Source: CAZEVY01 sp964515555
GTDB lineage: Bacteria > Acidobacteriota > Terriglobia > Bryobacterales > Bryobacteraceae
Length of the DNA stretch: 64,000 nucleotides
Reading direction: 5' to 3'
Assembly: GCA_964515555.1 (NCBI GenBank)
Contig: CAZEVY010000017.1
Span: 13,797 to 77,796 of the forward strand
Part shown: piece by piece, positions 53,274-61,010 of the stretch
Numbering within the stretch: position 1 is the stretch's first letter
Layout of the letters: every line of letters starts with the position of its first letter
The notes under the pieces: model-generated
Database searches by the model: none
Seen by the model: the letters and a program-made list of their open reading frames with translations, nothing else
Told to the model about the DNA's origin: nothing
Made by a program: the position numbers and the translations under genes

Positions 53274-54479
53274 ATGGCACTGCTCCTGGCGACGGCGCCC
53301 GAAGGCGTCAATCTGCCCCTGGCGATGCTGATTGTTTTCGGCTCCGCGAAGCTGCTCGCCGAGGTGACGGAGAAGTTCGGCATGCCGGGCCTGGTCGGCG
53401 AAATCGTCGCCGGCATGCTCGTCGGGCCCAGCGTCCTGGGCTGGGTGACGCCCAACGAGCTCCTGCACGCACTCTCGGAGCTCGGCGTGATGTTCCTGCT
53501 GTTCCGTGTCGGCTTGGAGGTGAAGCCGTCACAGCTCCTCAAGGTCGGCGCGACGGCGACCATCGTGGCGCTGCTCGGAGTCGTCGTCCCGTTCGTGCTC
53601 GGCTGGGGCATCCTGCTGCTGTGGGGCGAGCCTCAGGTGGAGGCGGTCTTCGTAGGTGCCGCCATGGTGGCCACCAGCGTCGGCATCACCGCCCAGGTGC
53701 TGGCGGCCAAGGGCCTGCTGCAACACGCCGCCAGCCAGACGATTCTCGCCGCCGCGGTCATCGACGACGTCCTGGGACTGCTGGTGCTCGGCGTGGTGAG
53801 CAGCATGGCGCGCGGCAAGGTCGATCTGCTGGAGATCGCCATCACCGCCGCCCTGGCGATCGGCTTCACGATCGTGGTGGCGTTCTGGGGCACTCGCGCG
53901 ATGGGCAAGATCGTCCCGCGCGTCGAGCAGCGGCTGCGGGCCGGCGAAGTGCAGTTCAACCTAGCAATGGTGCTGCTGTTCGTGCTGGCGCTGGTGGCGT
54001 CGCGCATCGGCGTGGCGGCCATCGTCGGGGCGTTCCTGGCGGGGATGGCGCTCTCGGAGTCGGTCAGCCATCGCGTGCACGACCTGGCGCACGGCGTCAC
54101 CGAGCTTCTGGTGCCGTTCTTCCTGGCCGGCATCGGCCTGCACCTGGACTTGTCGGCGTTCTCGAACGCGTCGACCGCGGCCCTGGCGCTGGCGATCTTC
54201 GTGGCGGCGGTGCTGTCGAAGCTGGTGGGCTGCGGCCTGGGCGCCTGGAAGCTGGGACGGGCGAACATGTGGCGCGTCGGCATGGGGATGGTGCCGCGCG
54301 GCGAGGTCGGCATGGTGGTCGCGCAGATGGGCCTGAGCATGGGAGTGATCGCGCAGCACGTCTACGGGGTCGTGGTCTTCATGGCGGTGATGACCACCAT
54401 CGTCGCGCCGCCCTTCCTGAAGCTGACGTATAAGGGCGTGAAGCCCGGGGCCGCCGAGGAGCAGTTCCGGCTGGGGTGA
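53274..54479 (+). CDS. CPA2-family cation/proton antiporter (KefB/NapA-like)
   Basis: A 401-residue protein with 12-13 membrane segments: PGLVGEIVAGMLVGPSVLGW, SELGVMFLLFRVGLEVKPSQLLKVG, ATSVGITAQVLAAKGLL (the unwound helix), AAVIDDVLGLLVLGVVSS with the DD ion site typical of electrogenic CPA2 exchangers, and MGMVPRGEVGMVVAQMGL. No TrkA-N regulatory domain, so it is the short form. It exchanges Na+ or K+ for H+. The ATG at 53274 fits the family; an in-frame extension to 53193 is not conserved. Confidence 0.87.
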   Translation: MALLLATAPEGVNLPLAMLIVFGSAKLLAEVTEKFGMPGLVGEIVAGMLVGPSVLGWVTPNELLHALSELGVMFLLFRVGLEVKPSQLLKVGATATIVALLGVVVPFVLGWGILLLWGEPQVEAVFVGAAMVATSVGITAQVLAAKGLLQHAASQTILAAAVIDDVLGLLVLGVVSSMARGKVDLLEIAITAALAIGFTIVVAFWGTRAMGKIVPRVEQRLRAGEVQFNLAMVLLFVLALVASRIGVAAIVGAFLAGMALSESVSHRVHDLAHGVTELLVPFFLAGIGLHLDLSAFSNASTAALALAIFVAAVLSKLVGCGLGAWKLGRANMWRVGMGMVPRGEVGMVVAQMGLSMGVIAQHVYGVVVFMAVMTTIVAPPFLKLTYKGVKPGAAEEQFRLG

Positions 54480-54499
54480 GACGAATCCGGCTCAGCGTC

Positions 54500-55084
54500 C
54501 TAGCCGGCCGCGCGTGCTCCGGCGATCTTGCACCCGCCCCGACGCTCCAGCGCCTCCAGGTACGCGACCACGCGCGCGTGCACCTCCGACGGGTTCCAGA
54601 CCAGCGACCCGGCGTTCAACAGGTCGACCGAATAGTCCAGATAGCCCCGCGACTTGCGCCCCCGCTCGGCGCGCGCCGTTTCGTTCACCCGATACACCGC
54701 CTCCGGGCGCGGCGCGAAGCGGAACAGGTCGACCAGCCATCGCCGCGACACGCCGAAGGCCTTCCCCAGCGCGACGAAGCTCTCCACGTACGGCGCCGCG
54801 ACCACCGATCGGCCTTCGTCGAGCAGCGGCAGAATCTCCCACCGGAGCCGGAACGCCAGGTCCGCCGCGCACAGGATCATCAGCGTCTTGGGCGACGGCC
54901 CGCCGATGTCGGCGTTCCGCAAGTCCATCTCGAAGAAAACGCCCGAGGCGTCCCAGCGGCTCACCCCGCCGATGACGCGGCCGCGTTTGTGCAGCGCCGC
55001 CACCTGGCGCCCCTGCTCAGCCAGGGCGAGTGCGCCGGCGCCCTCCAGCGCCACCAGTTGGCCGCGCTTGGCCTCAGTCTTCAA
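54500..55084 (-). CDS. Degenerate thymidylate-kinase-like protein
   Basis: A 194-residue protein related to its upstream neighbour (55074-55865), from which it is translated with an 11-base overlap. Shared features are AADLAFRLRWEILPLLDEGRSVVAAPYVES (matching AADFRHRLETEILPSLWKGRMVVADRYLF) and a tail like FQTFMGR-type helices. The nucleotide-binding loop is lost: instead of GxxGxGKT there is ALEGAGALALAEQ, and the DR of the catalytic DRY is replaced by AP. It is therefore a probable non-catalytic partner or regulator of the kinase-like neighbour. Confidence 0.72.
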   Translation of the reverse strand: MKTEAKRGQLVALEGAGALALAEQGRQVAALHKRGRVIGGVSRWDASGVFFEMDLRNADIGGPSPKTLMILCAADLAFRLRWEILPLLDEGRSVVAAPYVESFVALGKAFGVSRRWLVDLFRFAPRPEAVYRVNETARAERGRKSRGYLDYSVDLLNAGSLVWNPSEVHARVVAYLEALERRGGCKIAGARAAG

Positions 55085-55865
55085 GGCCCACCTCGGGCAT
55101 GCGCGAGCGCAGATCCAGCCATTCGGTGACAGCCTCGGTGTTCCACTCGGTCCACTTGCGGCGCTCGGTCTGCTCGAAGGCGCGGCGCAGCACCTTGTGC
55201 TGCTCGTGGATCGAGCGCTCGGCGTCGATCGTTACGAACTGGAAGATCAGCGCCAGCGCCTCGTACTCCTCGATGACGCGCCCCATGAATGTCTGATAGC
55301 TGGCGAGAGGATCGTCCAGCGAGGTGACGTCCTGGCCGGCCTCGTAGTACTTCGGCTGGCGCTCGGCGGAGATGCGCCGCGCCGAAGTCTCCGCCGACAC
55401 CGAAAAGTAGAACACGATGTCCGGCCACAGAATCGGCGCGTACACCTGCATCAGCCAGTGCAAGTCCAGACCCCGCGCCGAGTCGCGCGCCAGCGCCGTG
55501 AACAGGTAGCGGTCCGCCACCACCATCCGCCCCTTCCACAGCGACGGCAGGATTTCGGTTTCGAGGCGATGCCGGAAGTCCGCCGCATGCAGAAGGCTGA
55601 ACTCCTCCGGCGAGAGCGACTGCGCCGCCTTGCGCGACTTGATCAGCGGCTTGACCAGCTCCGAGGAGTTCCACTTGCTCGTGACGACCTTGTGGCCGAG
55701 TCCCTTGAGCCAGTCCTGGAAGAGCTTGCGCTGCGTCGTCTTGCCGGCCCCGTCGGGGCCTTCGAAGGCGATCAGCAGGCCACGTCTCTTTTCCTGTTTC
55801 TTGAGGAGAGCCGGCACGCGGCGGCGAAGCTGCCGCTTTTGCGCGACCGGAAAGAAGCCTGTCAT
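55074..55865 (-). CDS. Thymidylate-kinase-like P-loop kinase
   Basis: A 263-residue kinase of the thymidylate kinase superfamily with an intact P-loop (IAFEGPDGAGKTTQ, residues 33-45), the DRY motif VVADRYLFTALARD and the lid region SAETSARRISAERQPKYYEAG. An N-terminal basic extension (RQLRRRVPALLKKQEKRRG) and long insertions distinguish it from the housekeeping Tmk of about 210 residues. It may phosphorylate another nucleotide or small molecule. It heads a two-gene unit with the degenerate paralogue. TATACT (minus strand) lies upstream at 55896-55901. Confidence 0.78.
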   Translation of the reverse strand: MTGFFPVAQKRQLRRRVPALLKKQEKRRGLLIAFEGPDGAGKTTQRKLFQDWLKGLGHKVVTSKWNSSELVKPLIKSRKAAQSLSPEEFSLLHAADFRHRLETEILPSLWKGRMVVADRYLFTALARDSARGLDLHWLMQVYAPILWPDIVFYFSVSAETSARRISAERQPKYYEAGQDVTSLDDPLASYQTFMGRVIEEYEALALIFQFVTIDAERSIHEQHKVLRRAFEQTERRKWTEWNTEAVTEWLDLRSRMPEVGLED

Positions 55866-55895
55866 CGGGCGGCCGCCCGCGAGGGCGGAGACGGC

Positions 55896-55917
55896 AGTAT
55901 AACACGCCGGTTACGAT
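55896..55917. promoter_or_regulatory. Divergent -10 boxes for the kinase-like gene and the DinB gene
   Basis: AGTATA at 55896-55901 reads TATACT on the minus strand, 30 bases before the kinase ATG. TACGAT at 55912-55917 lies seven bases before the dinB ATG on the plus strand, a leaderless spacing. Confidence 0.5.
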
Positions 55918-55924
55918 GTACTTC

Positions 55925-56446
55925 ATGAGCGACCTGCGATATCCCGTCGGCGAATACCAAAAGCCCCCCGAATTCACAGCCGCCCTGCGCGCCGCCTGGC
56001 TCGCCGGCATCGCCGCAACCCCCGCGCGAATGCGCGACGCCGTCCGCGGCCTCACCGAAGCCCAGATCGACACCCCCTACCGGCCCGGCGGCTGGACCGT
56101 CCGCCAGGTGGTCCACCATGTGCCCGATAGCCACATGCAGAGCTACGTCCGCTGCAAGACGGCGCTGACCGAGGATGCCCCCGCCATCAAGCCCTACAAC
56201 GAGGCGCGCTGGGCCGAACTGGTCGATTCGCTCGAGCCGGTCGAAGTTTCGCTCGCGCTCCTCGAGAACCTGCACCACCGCTGGGTGAAACTGCTCGCGT
56301 CTCTGTCGGAGGCGGAGATGAGGCGGACATATCTCCATCCCGAAGCCGGCGTGCGCAGCATCGAGGAGACGCTCGCCATCTACGCCTGGCACGGACGCCA
56401 TCATGTCGCCCACATCACGGCCTTGCGCCAGCGAATGGGCTGGTAG
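55925..56446 (+). CDS. DinB/YfiT-family putative metal-dependent hydrolase
   Basis: A 173-residue four-helix-bundle protein with the DinB/YfiT metal site: GGWTVRQVVHHVPDSHM (first His pair) and the C-terminal YAWHGRHHVAHITAL (second and third). The family includes bacillithiol and mycothiol transferases and hydrolases with unassigned substrates. The ATG at 55925 is used because TACGAT lies seven bases before it; an ATG at 55916 is in frame. It is divergent from the kinase pair. Confidence 0.85.
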   Translation: MSDLRYPVGEYQKPPEFTAALRAAWLAGIAATPARMRDAVRGLTEAQIDTPYRPGGWTVRQVVHHVPDSHMQSYVRCKTALTEDAPAIKPYNEARWAELVDSLEPVEVSLALLENLHHRWVKLLASLSEAEMRRTYLHPEAGVRSIEETLAIYAWHGRHHVAHITALRQRMGW

Positions 56447-56500
56447 CGCGACCGCGACGTTACCGACGTCACCGGGTTTGCGTCAGAATAGTACCAGCTC

Positions 56501-57721
56501 ATGGGGTCTCAGTATTTCCTGGCCTCCGCTCCGGCGCTTCTGCTGGCGGCGGCGCTCGAGGCGCAGCCCTCGTTCCCGCCCGTCGGTCTCCACCGCGTCG
56601 CCGGGGGTCTGCGGCGGCCCACCACGATGACGCCGGCCGGCGACGCCAGCGGACGCTTCTTCGTCACCGAGCAGGAAGGGATCATCCGTATCGTGCGCGA
56701 CGGCGCGCCGCTCGAGCGGCCGTTCCTCGACATCTCGGACCGCGTCACCCGCATCGACCTGCTGTGCTGCGACGAGCGTGGACTGCTTTCGGTCGCATTT
56801 CCGCCAGGATTTCTGGAAAAACAGTACTTTTACGTCTTCTATTCCGATCAGGAAAACGCCATCAACATCTCGCGCTTCCACGTGCGCGGCGACCCGGACG
56901 CCGCCGACCCTGCCAGCGAAGAGCCCATCCTCCGCATCGAGCATAACTACGAAAACCACTTCGGCGGACAGCTCGCCTTCAGCCCCGTCGACGGCATGCT
57001 CTACATCGCCGTCGGCGACGGCGGCGGCGGCGGCGATCCCTATGGCGCCGGGCAGGACCCCGGTCAGCTCTACGGCAAGATCCTCCGCCTCGACGTCGAG
57101 AACGGCGCGGCAACGCCCGAAGCCGTCGCCATGGGCCTTCGGAATCCCTGGCGTTTTTCGTTCGACTCCGCGACCGGCGACCTCTACATCGGCGATGTCG
57201 GCGAGAACGCCTGGGAGGAGATCAACATCCGTCCGGTCGCCGAGACCTCGGTATGGAATTACGAGTGGAGCACCTACGAAGGCACGCGCTGCCGCGTGGA
57301 GGATTGCGCGATGACTGGCGGCCATCCGCCGATCGCCCAGTTCAGCCACGACGAAGGCTGCTCCGTGACGGCCGGTTACGTCTATCGCGGCGGCCTGTTT
57401 GCCGAGCTGGCGGGCATTCACGTATTCGCCGACTTCTGCCGCGGCAGTCTGTGGGGCGTCGCCTGGAGCGGGGGCGAGTGGCACACCGAGCTGCTGGTCC
57501 CCGAGACGGGACTGAACTTCTCGACCTTCGGCCAGGACGAGCAAGGTGAACTCTACGTCGTCGAATACATTACCGGGGAGATCTACCGGATCGGCCCGCC
57601 CCCGGCGTTGGTGACGCCGCCGCCCGAACCCGGCCCGCTCGCTGCGATACCATCGCCTCGTGAGCATCCTCGCCGGCATCCACCCGCTACGCGAGGCGTT
57701 GCGTGCGGCGCAGCCGCTTGA
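56501..57721 (+). CDS. Soluble glucose/sorbosone-dehydrogenase-like beta-propeller
   Basis: A 406-residue exported propeller of the glucose/sorbosone dehydrogenase family (FLASAPALLLAAALEAQ as signal peptide). Typical blocks: RPTTMTPAGDASGRFFVTEQEG, DERGLLSVAFPPGFLEKQYFYVFYSD, HFGGQLAFSPVDGMLYIAVGDGGGGGDP, AMGLRNPWRFSFDSATGDLYIGDVGENAWEEIN and GEIYRIG. It probably oxidises a sugar with PQQ. The family usually ends just after GEIYRI; here a Pro-rich tail of about 40 residues runs 62 bases into rlmB. The ATG has only a weak TAGTAC box six bases before it. The substrate is unassigned. Confidence 0.82.
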   Translation: MGSQYFLASAPALLLAAALEAQPSFPPVGLHRVAGGLRRPTTMTPAGDASGRFFVTEQEGIIRIVRDGAPLERPFLDISDRVTRIDLLCCDERGLLSVAFPPGFLEKQYFYVFYSDQENAINISRFHVRGDPDAADPASEEPILRIEHNYENHFGGQLAFSPVDGMLYIAVGDGGGGGDPYGAGQDPGQLYGKILRLDVENGAATPEAVAMGLRNPWRFSFDSATGDLYIGDVGENAWEEINIRPVAETSVWNYEWSTYEGTRCRVEDCAMTGGHPPIAQFSHDEGCSVTAGYVYRGGLFAELAGIHVFADFCRGSLWGVAWSGGEWHTELLVPETGLNFSTFGQDEQGELYVVEYITGEIYRIGPPPALVTPPPEPGPLAAIPSPREHPRRHPPATRGVACGAAA

Positions 57722-58379
57722 TCGCGTCATCGTCGCCCGCGGACTCGCCGGCGCCCGCATCCAGGAGATACTCGACCTCGCGCGCGAACGCGGCATCCCC
57801 GTCCGATTCGAGCCCCGCGAGGCCCTCGACCGCCTGGCCGGCCGCACCCCGCACCAGGGCGTAGTCGCCGTCGCCGCCGCGCATCGTTACGCCGATCTGG
57901 ACGATCTGGCCGCCGCCTCGGGCGCGCTCGTTCTCCTCGACGGCGTCGAGGACCCTCACAATCTCGGCGCGATCCTGCGGACGGCGCACGCCGCCGGCGC
58001 TTCGGGCGTGGTCCTGCCCGAGCGGCGTTCGGCGCCCGTGAACGAGACCGTCGCCAAGGCGTCGGCGGGCGCGGTCGCCTACGTGCCCGTGGCGCGCGCG
58101 GGCAATCTGAATCGCGCGCTGGAGACGCTGAAGGAGCGCGGCTGGTGGACCTACGGGTTCGACGCGGCCGCAGGCGAAGCCTACGACTCGGTGGAATACG
58201 ACCCGCGTTCCGCCCTCGTCTTCGGCGGCGAGGGCAAGGGACTCCACGAGCAGGTGCGCCGCAAGTGCGACCACGTGGTGCGGATCCCGCTCGCCGGCAA
58301 AGTCGCCTCGCTGAACGTATCGGTCGCCGTGGGCGTGGCTCTGTTCGAATGGAAACGGCGGCGGCGTGAGTTAGAGTAA
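57660..58379 (+). CDS. rlmB: 23S rRNA 2'-O-methyltransferase RlmB-like (TrmH superfamily)
   Basis: A 239-residue protein that 2'-O-methylates G2251 of 23S rRNA. The N-terminal L30-like part is AGIHPLREALRAAQPLDRVIVARGL and ARERGIPVRFEPREALDRL; the knotted catalytic domain has LVLLDGVEDPHNLGAILRTAHAAGA, ALVFGGEGKGLHEQVRRKC and IPLAGKVASLNVSVAVGVALFEW. The GTG start lies six bases after a TACCAT box. Both box and start lie inside the coding sequence of the preceding propeller gene. G2251 assignment follows RlmB; other TrmH members methylate tRNA. Confidence 0.88.
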   Translation: MSILAGIHPLREALRAAQPLDRVIVARGLAGARIQEILDLARERGIPVRFEPREALDRLAGRTPHQGVVAVAAAHRYADLDDLAAASGALVLLDGVEDPHNLGAILRTAHAAGASGVVLPERRSAPVNETVAKASAGAVAYVPVARAGNLNRALETLKERGWWTYGFDAAAGEAYDSVEYDPRSALVFGGEGKGLHEQVRRKCDHVVRIPLAGKVASLNVSVAVGVALFEWKRRRRELE

Positions 58380-58391
58380 GATTTGAGATCC

Positions 58392-60062
58392 ATGCGCCAC
58401 TCCCGCCTGCGCATTCTTATCCTGCTCGCGACCGCGCTGCCGCTCGCGGCGCGCCACCCGGTGCACGCCGCCAAGGCGATGGTGGTCGCGCAGGAGCCGC
58501 TTGCAACGGACGTCGGCGTGCGCGTCCTCCAGTCGGGCGGCAACGCCGTCGACGCCGCGGTCGCCGTGGCCTTCGCGCTGGCGGTGACGCACCCTTCCGC
58601 CGGCAACCTCGGCGGCGGCGGATTCCTGCTGGTGCGGCTGGCCGACGGGACCACCAACTTTCTCGACTTCCGCGAGCGCGCCCCCGAGGCCTCGACGCGC
58701 GACATGTATCTCGACGCCAAGGGCGATCTCACGCGCGCGAGCGTGGTCGGCTGGCGCGCGGCGGGTGTTCCGGGAACGGTGCGCGGCCTGGAGCTGGCGA
58801 ACCGCAAGTACGGGCGCAAGCGCTGGACCGGCCTGGTCGAGCCGGCGGCGAAGCTGGCCGCCGAAGGATTCCCGGTGTCCTACGCGCTGGCCCAGTCCCT
58901 GCGCGGCTCGACGAAACTGCTCTCGCAGTTCCCCGAATCGAAGCGCATTTTTCTGAAAGACGGCGCTTATTACGAACCCGGCGAGACGCTGCGGCAGCCG
59001 GAGCTCGCGCGCACCCTGGAACGCATCGCGCGCCTCGGCGCCTCGGAATTCTACGAGGGCGAGACCGCGCGCAAGCTGGCCGCGGCGATGACGTCCCACG
59101 GCGGCCACATCACGCTCGCCGACCTGAAGAACTACGCCGCCGTCGAGCGCAAGCCGCTCACCGCCCGCTACAAGGGATACGGCCTGGTCACCGCGCCGCC
59201 GCCCAGCTCCGGCGGCGTCGGCCTGCTTCAGATGCTGGGCGTATTGGAAGGATCGGGCTACGAGAAAGCGGGCGCCGGCTCGGCCGCGGCCATTCACTTC
59301 GTCGCCGAAACCATGCGGCGCTACTACGCCGACCGCAGCGAGCACCTGGGCGACCCCGACTTCCATCGCGTGCCTCTCAGCGGCCTCATCGCCCCGCGTT
59401 ACGTGGCCCGCCTGCGCGCTTCCATCGACCCGGCCCGCGCGACCCCCAGCGAGCGCGTCCGCCCCGGCGCCGCCGCCGACCTCGAAAGCGGCGAGACCAC
59501 GCACCTCTCCATCGTCGACGCCGAAGGCAACGCCGCCGCGCTCACCTACACCATCAACGGCGGCTACGGCTGCGGCGTCACCGTCCCCGGCCTCGGCTTT
59601 CTCCTCAACAACGAAATGGACGACTTCTCGGCGAAGCCCGGCACGCCCAACATGTTCGGACTCGTCCAGGGCGAGAGCAACGCCATACAGCCGCGCAAAC
59701 GGCCGCTCTCCTCGATGACGCCGACCGTCGTGCTGCGCGACGGCAAGCTTCACATGGTCCTCGGCGCGCCCGGCGGCTCGCGCATCATCACCGGCGTGTT
59801 GCAGGTGTTCCTCAACGTCGCCGACTTCGGCATGAACATTCAGGAGGCCGTCGACGCGCCGCGCTTCCATCACCAGTGGCAGCCCGACCGCCTGCAACTG
59901 GAACGCGGCTTCTCGCCGCACACCGAGGCGCTCCTGCGCGCGCGCGGACACACGATCGCTCCCATCTCGGGCGTCGCGCTGGTCGAGGCGATTCTCTACG
60001 ACGGCCGCTGGCTCCAGGGCGCCACCGACCGGCGTGCGCACGGAAAGGCCGCCGGCTACTGA
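58392..60062 (+). CDS. ggt: Gamma-glutamyltransferase
   Basis: A 556-residue periplasmic enzyme that hydrolyses or transfers gamma-glutamyl groups, for example from glutathione. It has a signal peptide (LRILILLATALPLAARHPVHA), VAVAFALAVTHPSAGNLGGGGFLLV and the autocleavage site GETTHLSIVDAEGNAAALT with Thr369 as nucleophile, followed by the PPSSGG loop earlier (APPPSSGGVGLLQ). The small-subunit region continues with RPLSSMTPTVVLRDGKLHMVLGAPGGSRII. ATG at 58392 is preferred; a TTG at 58383 would add three residues. TAAGAT lies at 58377-58382. The TIM-barrel gene follows closely. Confidence 0.92.
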   Translation: MRHSRLRILILLATALPLAARHPVHAAKAMVVAQEPLATDVGVRVLQSGGNAVDAAVAVAFALAVTHPSAGNLGGGGFLLVRLADGTTNFLDFRERAPEASTRDMYLDAKGDLTRASVVGWRAAGVPGTVRGLELANRKYGRKRWTGLVEPAAKLAAEGFPVSYALAQSLRGSTKLLSQFPESKRIFLKDGAYYEPGETLRQPELARTLERIARLGASEFYEGETARKLAAAMTSHGGHITLADLKNYAAVERKPLTARYKGYGLVTAPPPSSGGVGLLQMLGVLEGSGYEKAGAGSAAAIHFVAETMRRYYADRSEHLGDPDFHRVPLSGLIAPRYVARLRASIDPARATPSERVRPGAAADLESGETTHLSIVDAEGNAAALTYTINGGYGCGVTVPGLGFLLNNEMDDFSAKPGTPNMFGLVQGESNAIQPRKRPLSSMTPTVVLRDGKLHMVLGAPGGSRIITGVLQVFLNVADFGMNIQEAVDAPRFHHQWQPDRLQLERGFSPHTEALLRARGHTIAPISGVALVEAILYDGRWLQGATDRRAHGKAAGY

Positions 60063-60070
60063 AAGAACGT

Positions 60071-60901
60071 ATGGATCACGCGCTCTCGACGCACCTGCTC
60101 GTCAATCATCGCCTCACGACGGTGTGGCTCGACCGCATCTGGGAGGCCGGCATTCCGCTGGTCGAGTTCTTCTGCGCGCGCCAGCACCTGGACTATCGCA
60201 ACCCGGCGCAGGTGAACGAGCTCAAGCACTGGTTCCGCGACGCCGAGCTGAAGCTGCACTCGATCCACGCGCCCATGTACAGCGACGACTGCTGGGGCCG
60301 CACCGGCCCGAACGCGCTCGTCAGCATCTCGGAAACCGAAAAGATCCGCCGCAAGTCGAGCGTCGACGAGATCAAGCGCGCGCTCGAGCTCGCCGAACAG
60401 GTGCCGTTCCGCTACATGGTCCAGCACATCGGCGTGTCGGACGAGGAGTACTCGGAAAGGAAGATCGACGCCATCTTCTCGGCGCTGGAGGAGCTGAACG
60501 TTTTCGCGGCGCAGCGCGGCGTCGAGATTCTGCTCGAGAACATTCCGAACGCGCTCTCGAGCGCCGAGCGGCTGCTGCTGCTGCTCGAGCAGACGCACCT
60601 CGACCTCAACTTCTGCTACGACGTGGGACACGCGCACATGGGCGCCGGCGTCGCCCCCGAGTTCCAGCGCATGAAGGAGCGCATCCGCTCGACCCACATT
60701 CACGACAACGACGGCGAGCACGATATCCACCTGTTCCCGCGCGTGGCGCCCGACGGCACCATCGACTGGGCCGAGGCCATGTCGCTGCTGCGCTCGCGCG
60801 ACGGCCAGTATCCGCTGTTGCTGGAGCTGCGCGAGATCCCCGGAGCGGAGCACCCCCTCGAGCTGGTGAAGCAAGTATTCGAACGGCTGGAGGCGCTGTG
60901 A
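60071..60901 (+). CDS. Sugar phosphate isomerase/epimerase-type TIM-barrel protein
   Basis: A 276-residue protein of the xylose-isomerase-like TIM-barrel family (AP endonuclease 2 clan). Metal-site elements: LHSIHAPMYSD, YMVQHIGVSDEEYSE, GVEILLENIPN, NFCYDVGHAHMG, STHIHDNDGEHDIH and LLLELREIP. Substrates range from sugar acids to DNA, so the call stays general. The ATG at 60071 has GAAAGAA before it and follows ggt by eight bases, suggesting an operon. The asnS hairpin leader follows. Confidence 0.82.
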   Translation: MDHALSTHLLVNHRLTTVWLDRIWEAGIPLVEFFCARQHLDYRNPAQVNELKHWFRDAELKLHSIHAPMYSDDCWGRTGPNALVSISETEKIRRKSSVDEIKRALELAEQVPFRYMVQHIGVSDEEYSERKIDAIFSALEELNVFAAQRGVEILLENIPNALSSAERLLLLLEQTHLDLNFCYDVGHAHMGAGVAPEFQRMKERIRSTHIHDNDGEHDIHLFPRVAPDGTIDWAEAMSLLRSRDGQYPLLLELREIPGAEHPLELVKQVFERLEAL

Positions 60902-60910
60902 TCATGTGGG

Positions 60911-61003
60911 GCCGCGCTCCAGCGCGGCGCGCGACCCTCCAGGTCGCGCCGGGTCGGGCCTGGAGGCCCTCCGCAGCCGTGGACGGCTGCCCCGCCGGAG
61001 CGG
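60911..61003 (+). repeat. Chain of five hairpins upstream of asnS
   Basis: Five hairpins stand side by side: GCCGCGC-TCCA-GCGCGGC (60911-60928, 7 bp), GCGCGACC-CTCCA-GGTCGCGC (60929-60949, 8 bp), GGGCC-TGGA-GGCCC (60956-60969), GCAGCCG-TGGA-CGGCTGC (60973-60990, 7 bp) and CCGC-CGGA-GCGG (60992-61003). The first two loops are TCCA, the last three TGGA or CGGA, the complement, so the chain has opposed orientation. It fills the space between the TIM-barrel gene and the asnS ATG. Confidence 0.75.
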
Positions 61004-61010
61004 TCCGCAC

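Noticed and set aside
49658..54433. Open plus-strand frame of 1591 codons
   Set aside because: Translation is Arg/Gln/His/Ala-rich with no domain; it lies opposite cbiZ, the membrane protein, ligase and others, all with clear motifs. High GC produces such shadows.
60902..61010. T-box riboswitch upstream of asnS
   Set aside because: No T-box consensus, no specifier loop with an Asn codon and no terminator; only short perfect hairpins.
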